Shown: one piece after another, positions 38,530 through 52,066 of the stretch | How positions within the stretch are numbered: position 1 is the stretch's first letter | Layout: the number at the start of each line of letters is the position of its first letter | From: Onchocerca lupi | Lineage: Eukaryota; Nematoda; Chromadorea; Rhabditida; Onchocercidae | Reading direction: 5' to 3' | NCBI GenBank assembly: GCA_028564675.1 | Contig: JAOVVO010000247.1 | Span: 39,792 to 103,791, forward strand | Length of the DNA: 64,000 nucleotides | Program-made: the position numbers and the translations under genes | Notes under the pieces: model-generated | What the model saw: the letters and a program-made list of their open reading frames with translations, nothing else | Databases searched by the model: none | What the model was told of the DNA's origin: nothing

Positions 38530-39942
38530 TCATAAATATGTCGAACATTGTGCAATCTTTTCTCTTCTCTAAGACAATGCACGCAGTCTTTTTGTCGTTA
38601 CGACGCTTCTCTGCGACTCTTTCGCCAATCATTCGCTCAAAGTCACTCTCACCATCGCATGCCGTAGTCTGCCAGTCTCCACGATCGACACACTACGCGG
38701 AAATTATCGACCAGTTTTAGTAGAAACCAATACTTATCGACCACTCCGACAACTGTTTATTTGTGTGTAATGATCATACCACACATCGTGACTGAAGCAT
38801 GCTTTCATCATCTCTGCAATTTGCTTTTCTGGAATGCCTGCAATTAGCGAAAAAAGCAAGAAGTCAGACATTGGATGAAAATCAGTCCTAGTGATGGAAA
38901 GACCAGCTATACTGAGGCGTGCCTTCAAAATTCGTCATGCACGAGCTGAGCAAGCAAGATCCATCCATGCGTAACCTCACGTCGACCTTCGGTGGTACTC
39001 CCCCTCAAGAGCAAGCAATCGGAGTGAGAAAACGCAGCAACCGCATTCATCTTCGTGCTGCTCTACCTGCTAATCATGCCCTTTTCTCGTAGAGGCAGAG
39101 ACGAAGAGCGTTTGCTTTCAAATGCTCTTTCAGAGACGATTTCTGCTGGAACTGGCATCTCAGTACGCTCCTCTTTGCATGCTCTGTCTTCGGAGACAGA
39201 GAAAGAGAGAGGAGGAGAACCACAGGTGTCAGTAAATTCGATAGCATCGAATGAGCGCAATATTTTCAATGCTTGCTATCGTTTTTATGCTGCTCGTGAA
39301 TTTGTGTCGCGTGAAATTTGTGTTCGCATTAGATCACCTGCAAGTTAAGCGAGTGCGTCCATGTGGGTGGATTAGCTGTCGTTGGTTCGTTGTCGGGTTG
39401 AGATTTTACTACAGAACAACAATATCCGGTAGGTAAGATGATTTGATGAATGCTGGGAAAATGTGTGTGTGTGTGCGTGCATGCATGCCGTGCACTCATG
39501 CTACGCCTTTGTAGTGTTGCTTCTTTTGTTACACTGATTTTATGCGGTTGTTAACACGTCGCGTATTATGCAAATTTCAATTCATCTCTATATATGTCTT
39601 GTTTTTCACGTATTTGATAGTGATACTGTTAGTCGTCATTTGATCTGAACTATTTTGTCCTCTTGTAACGGTGATAATTGTTATCAGGGCCCTTCCTCAT
39701 CATTATTTTTGAACTCTTCATAATTTACCGCATTTCGTTTATCGCATTCAGGATACTAACCCTTTCTTCATATCCAGTGATCACTTTTATCTACGAATTA
39801 TGGCATTTTCTATGTTTTGTAGCTAGATTGTCTTAGGAATTCTTTTGTGTAGTGTACTAATTTTCCAGTCAGGGTCCAAAGTGCATTCTTTTCCAGAAAT
39901 ATTTGTTCGCTTGATGTAGAGCTTCTCGCATAACAAACATCT
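38530..39942 (+). promoter_or_regulatory. G+C-richer upstream region of the SAP130-like gene
   Basis: From about 38540 to 39540 the sequence is visibly richer in G+C and CpG than the rest of the window. It has overlapping short open frames on both strands and a TGTG/TGCA repeat at 39463-39490. It ends about 400 bp before the ATG at 39943. A promoter/5' leader region for that gene is the simplest reading (inference); the open frames look non-coding or upstream-ORF-like. Confidence 0.4.
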
Positions 39943-42900
39943 ATGTCTCGTGGTAAGTCCAAAATTGTTTGGTTTTCATTCAGTCTGATTTCTAAATTTC
40001 GAAGAGTGGCTGCTACTATGTGAAATTAACGTAATTGTGATACATTAATATTATTACAGTTTCAGATTTAACTTGTGATGAAACAATGCCTTCAGTTGAT
40101 GAAGTGGAAAGAGTGAGTTCTATACATTTTTACATTGTCTACAACTTTTACTTTTACATTTCTATAAAAAGAATTAAGCTATTACATCTAAATCTTCAAA
40201 AATTCTATTTTTTCGATCTTAAGAGAGATGGTCGACGCTTTTTCCAACACTCAGTTGGTGTTCCTATAGCTCGAATTGCTCCAGTTGTGCCGAGTGTTGC
40301 AATGCAGCAGAATTCACGTCAGTTCATCAAGGTTGGTTTCTATATTTCCAAAAGCTTAGTGATATATCATAAATATGTTATTTCTTTATCATCGCATATA
40401 TTTTCTGATATTTATTGTTTCTAAATAAAGTTTATTAGATAAACATTCGTATTTATAGACGTACATAAGGAGCCAGGCAAATGCGCCATTTCCAGCAGGC
40501 TGCTCAAACGGTAATCAAAAAATGGTACATGCATATGGAACAACAGCAGTTTCTTCTATTCCACAATGCTCCACTGCTGTTCCTGGTCGCTCTAAACTAG
40601 TTACCATACGTCCAGTTGGCGCCGCTCATTCCTTTTTAAAATCATGTTAGTTTAGGGGAGGAACTGTCTGAGTCTACCAGATTTTGTGGAATATATGCTC
40701 ATTTACTTCTGACGTTCGTTGGAACAAAAACTTATGGCACCGGGTTCCAAAGTTTAAGATCTGTATAAAAATTCTTTTTTTCCTTCATTAAAGTGATTTT
40801 TTGTTATGAAAAAACAATAAACATTCTCAGCTTGCTGCAAGCTGAGAATGTTTATTGTTTTTTCATAACAAAAGTATACGTAGAATTTTCCGTTGTGCTC
40901 TCAAAAATTGAAGTAGTTGTCGGTCTGGACATTTTACTGGTAGTGTCATCAGTAATGGTAGGAATGAAATTGTCATTATTTGGTTTGACATAACATTAGT
41001 GTACACTGTGTACTTATTTAAACCGTTCATCACGGAAACACTTTTTTGAATTAAATAATCATTATTTTCAGATGATATTGCCCAGTTAAGTGGTAGCCCT
41101 ATGACAACAGTGTATCTTCAACAGCAACAAAATTTACATTTAGCAAATGCACAGCAACCGGTACTTTCCTTGCCATCGTCGCGTGCTCGGGAATTAGAGG
41201 AATCGCGTGTTATTCGGTCTTCTACAACTGCTTTTGCAAATTGTGGGAACACTGATTCACGGTATGACATTCTGTTTGAGACGAATAATTTAGAATATTT
41301 TTTCCTTTATAAATGATTTATAATGAAGTTTATTCATTAGAATTTTTCATAGTCGCTTGTTTTTTCAATCGCTGGATCTCTAGATTGAAGACATGATGAA
41401 AGTTTTTTTTTTCTTTTTTTCGTTGAGTGAGATTACGGCTTTCTGTGAGGTTAGTACTTGGTAAAATTAATTAATTTATTCATTTTACTTTCTTTAAGTC
41501 GATATTTGACATCTGGCCGCAGTGTTGTTGGTGTTGGCGATATACCAGTTCGAAGCCCCGTTCGAGTTAATCCAATTATAAGCAGTGCGGTACGTTTCGT
41601 CTTGTCTTAATGTCTGATTTGTAAGCATATGTTAGACATTGAGGAACTTTGCTTTTTTTAATTCACCGCAAATTTTTTTATATTCTCTTATTATCCTGCA
41701 GTATATCTCGAAAATTGCTTTTGGAATGAAATAAAATTATCATAAAATTGCCAAGTGTTTAATTATAACAAATAGTCTATCTTCCTGGAATTGTGAATTA
41801 AATGTTAAGATTTGTAATATATATTGCCTTAGCTTTAAATCAAAAAATTAGTAATTTTATGTTCCACACTAGACAGGAGGAGAGAGCAAAACTTTTCGTC
41901 CTATTAAAAAATTTTCCTCATTATTTATTTCGTAAAATTTTATTCGTTCCAGGACTTCTTACGTGGCCCAAAGGTAGTAACACGTATCTCTGATGAAAGA
42001 ACGGATGTGAAACCTGTCGTGATACCTGCACCAACTGTAAACATGGCATGTTCCGTCTCTGCTACACCTGCTGCTGCACTGCATGACACATGTATTCCTG
42101 TTCCTGCAGGGCAACATGATGGCATAGCTGGTGCCTCACATCCTGGACCGAGCGCTCGGCCCACTATTTTGCGCAAAAATCGAGAATCGGGTAATTTTAT
42201 TGTTGCAGTAGAGCAAAGTTTCAAGTATCTGAAGATTTATTCGTGAAATATTCATGTTTCCATTATTTCTACCTCGTAAGAAGCCTTCTTGAGCAGCCTA
42301 TAATTTTTTCAGGTCCTGTCTCTGCGGTGCGTCGCTTAATTGTTGCAGAAGCTCATCCTCATCCAGGCTCATATCAGGAAGTACTAGCATCCCCTTTGAC
42401 TGCAGTAAAAGATAATTCAGGGCACGTTTTTGCTTTGTTCAAACTCTTGATGCTTCATATGTGTCATTGTATATCTTCTACTGTTCCATTTTTCAGTTTA
42501 ATGTGTTTCAAACGCACAAATGCTACAGACAGTCGTATGCTGAACAGCACATCATGCATATCATCTGATGCTCGCGGGATCTTCGCTAAAAAAACTCCTG
42601 CCATACTCATTGGCAACGTTGTGCAAAACACGAAGAGCTTTTCAGATCAGGTTAGACAGATTTCTTTTTTTTTTGTCAGATAAATGTTAGCTTATTGCAG
42701 TGGAGAAAATCAACCGCAAATTCCATATCGGGGTAGAGATGTGTATTGAATTCATGAGCCATCACAGAAGATTTGTTTATCCGTAATTTGTGTTGTATCT
42801 AAGGTTGCGGTTACCGGAGCTGTGGAAGTATCACCACGGAAAAGACTGAGGAAGCAAAACTTCGAGTGTACAAATGCGGAGAAAATGAAGGTGGGATTTA

Positions 42901-44544
42901 TTTCATTGGTCTCATACTTGCATAGATTTTTGAATAAGATTTTTATGAAATATTTCAGTTGCTTATAAGTACTGAACGAGTTGTTGGAGACTCCTTCGTT
43001 ACTGTGAAAGATGAGCTTACTTGGAAATCTGCAGATTTTGACTGTGAAGCACGGTATGTTTGTTGTTTTAGTGATTTATACTTTGCAAGACGACTCTTAA
43101 CAATTGCTTTTACGATGGTTTACTGCTTTTATTTTATTCTTATTTTCATTAAATTGCGTTTTCTGTGAAAGAAGTTGTATCTGGTGCCTGTCATTTTTCA
43201 AACGTTTTTATATATAATTTAGGATGAATCGAAAGTTATTAAGGCTTTTTTTAGCGAAGATCCAGTACCTGAAAAAGTGCCTAGACGGCGCGGTCGGATG
43301 CGTATAGATAATGGCGCGGAGACGGTGTCATTGCAGCAACGCGTTTCAGCTTCAGTTCCCCATCAGATCAGTTCTGATAGTTATGCAAAGTTGAAGAGGA
43401 TGAAGAAAGCTCAAGTTTGCTCTTGTTGTTTATTACTAAAATATTTGTTATCATGCTGAACCTCTTCTATCTGTGAACATTTTGAGGTACTGTATTAAAA
43501 GTAGTACTGGCTCTTTGGTTCATTAGTCATAATTGCATGAAGGAATTTTTACAAATTGCATTAGTTTGTTTTTTTAGTGCACACGCTTCTCTTCAATTTA
43601 AAACTATTTTAAAGGAATACTGTCACAGTTTGTTACATTTCTTATCTCCTAAAACTCATTTCAAAATGTCCATTTCCCTACTAATATATAACTAAGAAGT
43701 CTGTCAAGTTTTCTCCCTTTGTGCAGTTCCTTCAAGTCCTCTTCCCATTTCTTTAAAATTTTACTTGCAATTTTTTTGGCAGCAGTTGATGAACTTTAGA
43801 TGGTTCCGCGGAATAAATTATCTCCATCAGAAGTCCCAGCTGTTATTGAGCTGGACTCCAATCCATGGTCAGTCAGTAGCGTTGTTGATGAAAAGCAGGC
43901 ATTGCTGCAATATGGACGAATGGAATATGCAAATTCAGAAATGATAGAAGCCCAGGAAAAATGGACTGAAGAAGCAGAAGTCCAGAAAATTGAAGATACC
44001 ACTTACTTGATGTGTCATATATTTGGGTGATTTTTTTGCTGTCTTTCTGATTGGTTGTAGTTGCAGAAGTTGTTTCCTTTATGATTTCTGGTATTTTCTT
44101 CGAAACGTAATTCTGCTTATATGTTTGGCTTTCTTTAGTACAGCGTGCCATAAGATAATTTTGAGAAAAAATCGTTAAAGCTTGTGTTAGATTCATAATG
44201 TAGAACCGGGAACATTCGAGAATTAGATCAATATGATTTTCGTTGTTTCTTTTAGTTTCTGTCGTTGTTTTTTAATATGTCCTCTTCACTTAAATGATTC
44301 TGATTTATTGAAGGGTTCATTTACTTTTATTTCTTACCTTTATTTTTCTTCAATTATAAAACTTGTTTATAGATTAGAAATGGCTATTCCTGATAATCCT
44401 TGTCCAAGTAATCAGCGGATTCAGTCATGTAATCTATCAGCGACATTCTGCTTTCTTAGTAAGGATAAGATAAATGGAAGTAGCACATCAACTGTTTTAG
44501 ATGAAACCTTATCTGATGTGAGTCTTTCAGGATTTTTTGAACAT

Positions 44545-44587
<43 letters not shown>

Positions 44588-47500
44588 GGGTGAAGGAGAC
44601 GAGTAAGTTTAATATGAGACATTCTTATGTCTTGATCCTGATCTTTACTTCAATCTTGCTTTTTTTTTTATACTGAACACATTCCTCAGTTATTTTGCCT
44701 GTCGTTTGTTGGTAATCATTAATGTATTATTTTATGCTGTAGGTGGCATACAAGCAAACAGTAGCAGCAAAAGAACCTGTTGTATCGACTATTCCGAAAA
44801 ATGCCATCACAGTGGAAAACGCATCGAATATTCAAAATGATAATGGAGGAAATGAAGTCCAGTATCGTCAGTTTACTGAACAGGTGCAGTAGTTGTAAAA
44901 CCTTTTTTTAATAAGGCAGAATAGTTCGTTATCTATTTTTAGTAGTTAATATAATAGTTTAATAGTTATGTTTACTAGGTTTTTGCCTGCACTTTTGGTG
45001 CTGCAAAAAAAAACTTGGCAATAATCGATCCGCTTGAAAATTTTGAATTTCCATTATTACTGATATGATTAGAATGTATTATTGCCATAATAATCGATGA
45101 CCGTTAGGCAGTCAGGAGAGGAGTATCTATGCATTTACTTCGAGTGAAGAAGCTGTAAGCAGAAAATTGCTATTTTTGGTTATCTTCAGAGTCATTTGCA
45201 CTTTTTGTCAGTGAATTCAGTCATGGCTTTACAAACACTAATTTAATGAGAGGAAAGCTGTTTTTGAATTAAATATTTTTATAGAATCGAAAAGTCTTTG
45301 CTCAAATGCTTCTCTGTTCTGGTTTAAAAGACCGTTGGCAACGTTTTGATCGCATTTCTGGTTGCGAGCGTATAATAAAACGTATATATATGAAACGGTG
45401 GATGTTACAGGAACATTTCCGCAATGCAAAGCAGTCGGTAGCAGCCGATGTTGAACTAAATTCAAATTTGGTTTGTGTTTACACATTTCTCGTCTAATCA
45501 TCCATCAGATTAATATGTTTGATTTTTAATGCTGAATTGTATTAGGCGTTCAGAATTTCTATGATTTATAGGTTGCTTCGTTGGATGATTATTCACTTAT
45601 GGCAGCCAAAAAGCAGACAGAGAAATTTCTTGAAAATTATCCGGTCTGTTCACCTTCGACTTCCGATAATGTTTTTGAGAAGAATGTTGATAATGGACCT
45701 GCATACGTCTACAAATATTTGGAAGAAGCTTTAGAAGTTTATATGCGTAATGGAAGTAGTAACTTAGTAATGCCTGGCCATATATCACCTCAGAAAAGCA
45801 TACAGACAGATGTAAGGTTATCTCGTGGTTTACACCCTTTTGGTTACGCGAATCGACGTGATCCGGAAACAGAAATGTTGCAAGCGGTTGCAGAAATTCT
45901 TGCAGAAATTATCGAAATTGTCATCGAAAATGATAAAGGTAACAAACTTTGTTCTATATTTAGTACTTGAGCATGATTCCGAGTTGAGAATCATTTACCG
46001 TATTACAGAAGAACCAGAAGAAGGAAATGAACAGCAGCATTTACGACGAAAAAGAAAAAAGAAAGATGATCAATTGTTCGAAATTAAAATTACGGATCGA
46101 TTTGGGATCTTTGAACTACCTCAAGTATTGCATTTCATTCTATTCAAAAAACATGGGTACTTGTCAACACTTCGTCGAATTGTCTCAGGAAACTTTGAAT
46201 ACAGCTTTTATTGAACACTTATGCGCATTGTTTCTCTAGTGATAGTTGATTTCTTGATATCCTATAACAGGAAAAAGGATTTTGTGTTTTAGTTTTTTAG
46301 TTCAGATTACATCTGATTTATTCGTTATCTAGTGCTAGTCAATGTAGCTGATGATTTTGTAATTTTTCTGGCACTAGAGTTTTCATCATTTAAGACACGA
46401 AATTAAGTTTAATAGATATGAGAGGGTTATTGTTTCTTATTCTCTTTAGATTTCAAAATAATTTTTTCTTCGATATTTCTTTCTTTTTATATTTCGTGTT
46501 ATTGTGAAGTTTTGTAGTTCCTATTATAGATTTTATCAGTGTCAAATGTTTCAGGCTTCGAATAATGTTGTTACTCTATATGATAGCTTAAGTCAGTATA
46601 CTCTTAGTAGAAAAAGGAAGTTAGAAGCTCTCGATGCGGATGATGCTTTCTTTATGAATATTGAGAAAGAACTGAATCGTAAAAAAAAACGAGTCGGAGG
46701 AAATAAAAACCTTTCGCGGACATTGCATTCCTTAAGGTTTATTGCATACCTTGCTTTCATGAAGTTGCATTTTATGAAATCCATATGGTGTAGCAGATTT
46801 CTTTCGTCTTTGCTTTATATTTTATACATGATTGGTCCAGAAATGGTCAAAATTTCAACTGTCTTTATTTCAAAAGTTTATGAACCCGGTAGCCGGACAT
46901 CGTTATCATTTTAAAAGCAGTCGATAATTAATTGTGAGAAATGTTAACTGTATTTTATTTTTGGCACCTTCAGTGTCTAAAAAGGTAATTTCCAGTCAAG
47001 TGCGAGCAGTTCATCAGAGATTATCAAATGTGCGAAAGGCCGAACGTGACAATTTAAATGAAGCAACAAAACAAATGCTCAATCTAGTTCGATACAGTGA
47101 TCCTACTTCTTATATCGAACTGGTAAACGGTCACAAAGAAGTTAGTTTGCTTCTAATAGATTTGCCTAAGTCTGGAACTGTTTAGTTTTTGAGATGAAGA
47201 CGTGATTGCTAGATGAAATTGCAGCAATGCTTATCGTCATATTCAACAAGAAGTACAGTGGACTTTATTTTGTCATTAAGTGCAATAACTTTAGTGAAAT
47301 TAGATTTTATTAAGGAAGGAATGCGGATTTAGATTTTCTGTTTAGATTGCTTACATGTCATTTTTTTTTTTTCCAATATTTGTTTTACAGATCTTTATTG
47401 GCTCTGATATGTTATAACATTTTTTTAAGGATTGTCAACCTTATGATAATGATAGCGTGCGAGAAGAAAAATGGCAAAGTCGACTTCTATCATTTACTAA

Positions 47501-48790
47501 AGGAGTTCCGCCGAAAATAATTCCAACGTCAAGAAATTATGACGCAAATATAGCGATGAAGCTTCATCCACCAATGAATTATACGCTCAGATTGTTTCGG
47601 GTTTGCTTTTTTTTTTTTATTTTTCAGTATTGAAGATGGAATTTACCGCTGTAAAATATATCTTTGATGAACATAGTTATTTCGGGGATTAAATCAAGAT
47701 TGATAAGCCTTCGTTACGACTCAATCGATGTTACTAAAATGCTTCAGGAAGGAAACAACTTTTTTATACCTTTTTTTTTGGAGGAACGGAATTATTTTTT
47801 TTATAAAATTGAGTTGTGCAACATAGTGAAGTTATCAGCTATTAACTGTGCTGACATTAGTTGATTTGTCGAATATGACTAATCTTAACTTATCATTACT
47901 TACTCAATTTTCTTTATAAGTATACAAAGATTTTAAGGAAAAATGTATTCGTCCGCCCAAACGTTTTCGGTCAGGAGTGAAGCGAACACGCAAAAGTCAA
48001 TCACGCAGGGGTCGCGGTCGCCAGCGCGGAAGTGTTGTACATTCTAAGAAAAAGTCGCCAACTCCTGAGCCACAACTGGAGGATCTTAAACCACATTTTA
48101 CTGCTGCAGAAATGGGCGCAATGTTCAAAAAAGAATTTGGACTGGACATGAAAACATTTAGGTGAATATGAGCAGTTGTTTTTTTTTTTTTTTTTTTTTT
48201 TAGAGCAGTTTTTTTGTTTTTTGTTTTGGTTTGTAGTGAGCAGTGAATTGATTTTACTCACCCTACAACTTCTTCACTCTTCAGATGTTTTATTCAAATA
48301 ATTTAGGTACGAACATTGTTCGAAACAATTACATTCTGCATATATTGATCAAGAGCAACCATTGCATAGTAGAGAAGAGCAGGGATTGGAAACAGCAGAA
48401 ATATCAATTCGAAGTCAGCCTTGTACAGATTGTAGTGTGTTAAGAAAGAATACAGCAGTGAATGTAGAAAATGGAAGTACGTTGGTTAATGAGGACAGGG
48501 CAGTTATTTCTGAAGATCCAGAAGCTATTACTGAAAACTTGAACAGAGAAGCTCCGCGTGGAAACGGAAGTTATGTTTCATCGGTGACAATGCCTTGCTT
48601 AGAATCTACCCAAAATGATGAAATCAGTTTATTGGAACATGTGCAAACACGCGGGCGATATATACGTGAGCATTTCGCCACGCTGCTACATGCACTGCGA
48701 ATCAGTGAACTGTTGACAGTAAAAGCGATCAAAATGTTCAGGGACTATACAGCAGATCTGTTTGACCGAGAAAACAGAGATGCAAATTGA
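39943..48790 (+). CDS. Large nuclear protein, SAP130-like in its N-terminal half
   Basis: About 25 exons that all join in phase, from ATG TCT CGT G|GTAAGT at 39943 to TGA at 48790, about 1331 aa. Main exons: 40060-40112, 40224-40331, 40459-40645, 41072-41261, 41499-41589, 41953-42190, 42313-42436, 42497-42650, 42804-42890, 42959-43057, 43223-43414, 43800-44011, 44373-44517, 44743-44883, 45285-45470, 45572-45938, 46009-46124, 46555-46736, 46841-46875, 46974-47140, 47430-47593, 47628-47650, 47921-48161 and 48307-48790. The N-terminal half is low-complexity (Ser/Pro/Val/Gln) with PTILRKN, SPRKRLRKQ and an ISTE motif, an order recalled from SAP130 (Sin3-HDAC corepressor). The C-terminal half has basic patches (RRKRKKK, RRGRGRQR) and was not recognised. 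Two genes, with a second start at ATG 43800, cannot be excluded. The exons at 46841 and 47628 are tentative. Confidence 0.6.
40799..40873. repeat. Perfect 75-nt palindrome (37-bp arms)
   Basis: Positions 40799-40835 and 40837-40873 are exact reverse complements with a single T between them; I checked the pairing base by base. It lies in the intron 40646-41071 of the SAP130-like gene. As RNA it would fold into a perfect long hairpin; as DNA it would be a cruciform. It could also be a fold-back cloning or assembly artefact. Confidence 0.95.
44547..44586 (+). repeat. Poly-T run (40 T)
   Basis: Uninterrupted T run in the intron after the exon ending at 44517. Its length in the assembly is probably approximate. 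Confidence 0.9.
48179..48201 (+). repeat. Poly-T run (23 T)
   Basis: T run at the start of the last intron of the SAP130-like gene, just after the donor at 48162. Confidence 0.9.
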
Positions 48791-49231
48791 ATCTGAATTA
48801 ATGGTCGTTTCGAATTTCAGTTCTGATGCTTATATTTGTATTTTAGACTTAAATCTCAACGGATCAGCAATATTTTATTTTTTGTCCCCCATATCCAAAC
48901 CTTGCTGTTAAATCTTGGTTCATGATGTGTTTTGATTTACTTCACCTTTTGCAAATCTGATTGATATGCTTTTAAGTTAGTCCATTTCCAATATGAATTC
49001 TCATTGCTGATTTTTTCTTCACATGAATAGCAGTCACAACAATTTAATGAGAAACTTATAACACATGATCTCGTGCTTTAGTGGTGTTCATCGCACCTTT
49101 GTTCCGTATTATTTGATGTTAAATGGATGTTATTCTGAATTATCGTACATTTTTTGTAGTGGCATTTAATTAACGGCAATTGTAATTTAATCATGTCATT
49201 TAATTATGTCAGGGAGTTTATATTTTTCTAT

Positions 49232-49289
<58 letters not shown>

Positions 49290-51522
49290 CAGAGGTGCAT
49301 CGCGAGATCTACCGTTTTTGTCTTCGATTGTCATTTTTTCTTTTCAATGTTTCTTCCATGATATTCAGTCCAAATTTATTGCATTTTTTATTACCGTAAA
49401 ATGTAAGAAATTCTGAAAATTCTGTGCTGTTGATTAGGGCAAGCGAACCAAGCTGATGGGAATCGGTGCAAAGTTGTATTCGAGTCGGTGTAACGTTGTG
49501 TTTCTCATTCTATTAAATGTACAAAAATGTCTAATAATTTTTCTTGTAGCCGGGGTCAGCATCTAATGCTACTCATCTTCTCTGTTGTCAACGCGGTTAT
49601 TGTTACTTTTTATATTTTATTTCTATGTTTACTGTCAAGAAAAAACACTTCCAATCTGAAATGATCTGTAATTAGTAGTAGTGAGCAACTTTCATCATTC
49701 CGTTTTGTATGTGAAAGTTCAGCATGAAGCAGAACTTGTCAACATCTTGTATGCAGTTTATTTTCTTGGCTTACAAGTCTGTTATCTCTGGCGTTCTTCC
49801 ATTTATTGTGGATTATTTTTTCTTGTTCGAGTCGTTAATATTGTTCTTGCTTTTTTTCCACATTTTTTCCTCATAAGGATGCGCTCATTCCATGTAGTTT
49901 TATTTACATTCATGGAAAATTTAGTTTTAATCAAAGAAATGGAAGTACTGAGATTTCTGTGACGATTCCGACTTTGATTAGACCATTTTTCTGAATCTCG
50001 AATGCGGTTGAAGTGTTCAAGTGAAATGCAAATGCTAATCAAAACTGCTGCATTTGGTGATTCCAGACTTTATTGATTAAATTATTTGCCGATGGGAATA
50101 CTTTTGCTGTTTAGGGGGATTGGTGCCTGTAGATTTATTTGATTGAAACCATAGGTCGCTGTTGGAACAAAGTTCGAATTAAAGTTGGGTTGAAGAGTTT
50201 AAGGAGTGCTAGGGCAGCATAGAGTAGTACAAAAGGCTATGGTTCATATGAGCCAGTTTGACGGACATGATGACGTTAGGAGAACAGCGTCGAAAAACAT
50301 GAATAACCCTAGTCGTTGTGAAAGATTTTACTTATGAATTATTTGCGTGTGTTACGATAAAATGTGACTGGACACCGCTCAAAATCCGAAGGACGTGGAC
50401 GATCAAACTCATTCAGGAATTGTTGGTTGCGTTCATGGTCAAGATTTGATTGAAGTGTAACAGCTGTAAGAATAGTGAGTTGTAGTTACACGAAAAGCAG
50501 TTACATGATAGTTCATACTTGTGTTTTGGTCAGTCAACTTTCCTTATGCTAGTACTCTTCATTGCGGTCTCAACATAAATTGTTTTAAGTTTATGGGAAC
50601 TCAAAATGTCGAAAAAGCGAATTAAAAAGAAACAATTTCTTTAAATTCCGTGCTGTTAGTCTATTATTATTGTGTAAAAGTAAGACATAGGTCTCGTGGA
50701 GGTAGACAATTTCCATTGGTAAAAGAATTTATGCTTATAACTCGAGATTTGGAAAATTTTCTTAAGATTCCATCGTAGTTCAGATTACCATAAGCAGCGA
50801 ATAATGTATGACACTTTGAATACTGGGACGATATATGAAGTGGTAACAACAAAATTTCTGGGTGTCCTATGAGGTTATTTAAAATAGACTCAATTGACTT
50901 TCTTTTTAGATAAAATAATTTCAATGATTAGTATAAAAGTCTCGTCCTGATAGCAATCACTTTTATGCGCTCCGTTGAATCAGTCAGTAGCTCCTTTGAG
51001 TCATGCAGTGAATTTCTAGTTAAGAAATGCTGTAGCTTGTTTCGTTCATAAGTAGCTAATAACTGTTAATCAGTATAGGATATTCTTAATAACTGAGTAG
51101 GTTTGGTTGCTAACGCAACTACAGACTTAGTTTTTATTGCGCTTTGTGACCTATTTATATCATGATTTTCTATGTGAAAAATACTTGGAAATCCATAATT
51201 TTTAAATTCAAAAGCATAAATTAACTAACATTGTAAGAAGTAATGAAAAATGATTAGAAAAAGACGTGTTAACTAAATGATGATTACCTCTTATTTTGAT
51301 AGCATGACCATTGTTTGCAATGATTAATTGTTCACATAGATGGTAGCAACTGAAATGACTGGATATTTTTTTGCTGTTTAAAGGTGATGTTTATGGATGA
51401 ATATGCAATAGAGTTGTTCGATTCAATTCAACATCTTTGAAATATCATCTCTTACTTGAATTAATTAAATTAAAAGAAGCTAAAAATAATGGACTAAGTG
51501 CCGCCAAAGAAAACGTAACCAG
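48791..51522. other. No gene recognised
   Basis: 3' flank of the SAP130-like gene followed by gene-poor sequence. A few open frames of 80-95 codons on both strands (for example 50667-50924 minus) have no splice or family support. Confidence 0.45.
49234..49289 (+). repeat. Poly-T run (56 T)
   Basis: The longest homopolymer in the window, about 440 bp past the stop codon of the SAP130-like gene. It is followed at once by CAG, so it could act as a very long polypyrimidine tract, but no exon follows that I can support. Confidence 0.9.
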
Positions 51523-52066
51523 TTGATAGGAAGAATACGCTTGACAGCCGTCATCGTGCGTCTTTTTTTAAATCCGTTATCTCGATGTCCGCCGTACATT
51601 TCACATTACCAAATGCATCGGTTGAATGACGGAATAGTATTGGTGATTTTGAATGACCAGCTGAAATCATTAAGAAATCATCTCTTCAATATCACCGCTT
51701 CAAAATATGTAAACACAATCGCTTCCGCAAAATCTGTCGGCAGAATCAACAAATCCGCTTCAGACATGATATTAACTGTAGTTATTCAGGCAGTAAGTCA
51801 GTTAGGACTTATTTGTCACAACGACGTCAGAAATATTTGGCAAAGCAATCACTTTGAAATTAAATAACAATATGAGATAGTAAATAATATAAACTTGGAA
51901 GTGTATTTGTGAGAAAGCACTGATCAATATTTTGAATATGGCGGGACTTAACTCTTTTTGTTGGAAAAAACTGAACTGTATTATTTGCTTTGTAGATTGG
52001 TTGTACTGGAGATGGTGGTTCCTGTTTCTATCGTGACTCGGCAAGGAAAATAATAGCCTTTATTGG
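51523..52066 (+). CDS. Possible exons of an unrecognised gene
   Basis: An open stretch 51523-51792 (90 codons, after AACCAG) ends in a strong donor GCA|GTAAGT. It joins in phase 0 to 51996-52066 (acceptor TTTGTAG, possible donor GG|GTAATA). The second exon encodes IGCTGDGGSCFYRDSARKII. Possible continuations are a short exon at about 52250-52272 and one at 52818-52835 between a good acceptor (TTTTTTTTCAACAG) and donor (GTGGGT). The first exon is richer in CpG than its surroundings. No start is assigned, though an in-frame ATG lies at 51630. The family is not recognised and the model is weak. Confidence 0.28.

Noticed and set aside
42007..42224. Overlapping minus-strand frame rich in Gly/Ala
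   Set aside because: Shadow of a plus-strand exon of the SAP130-like gene that fits the exon chain.
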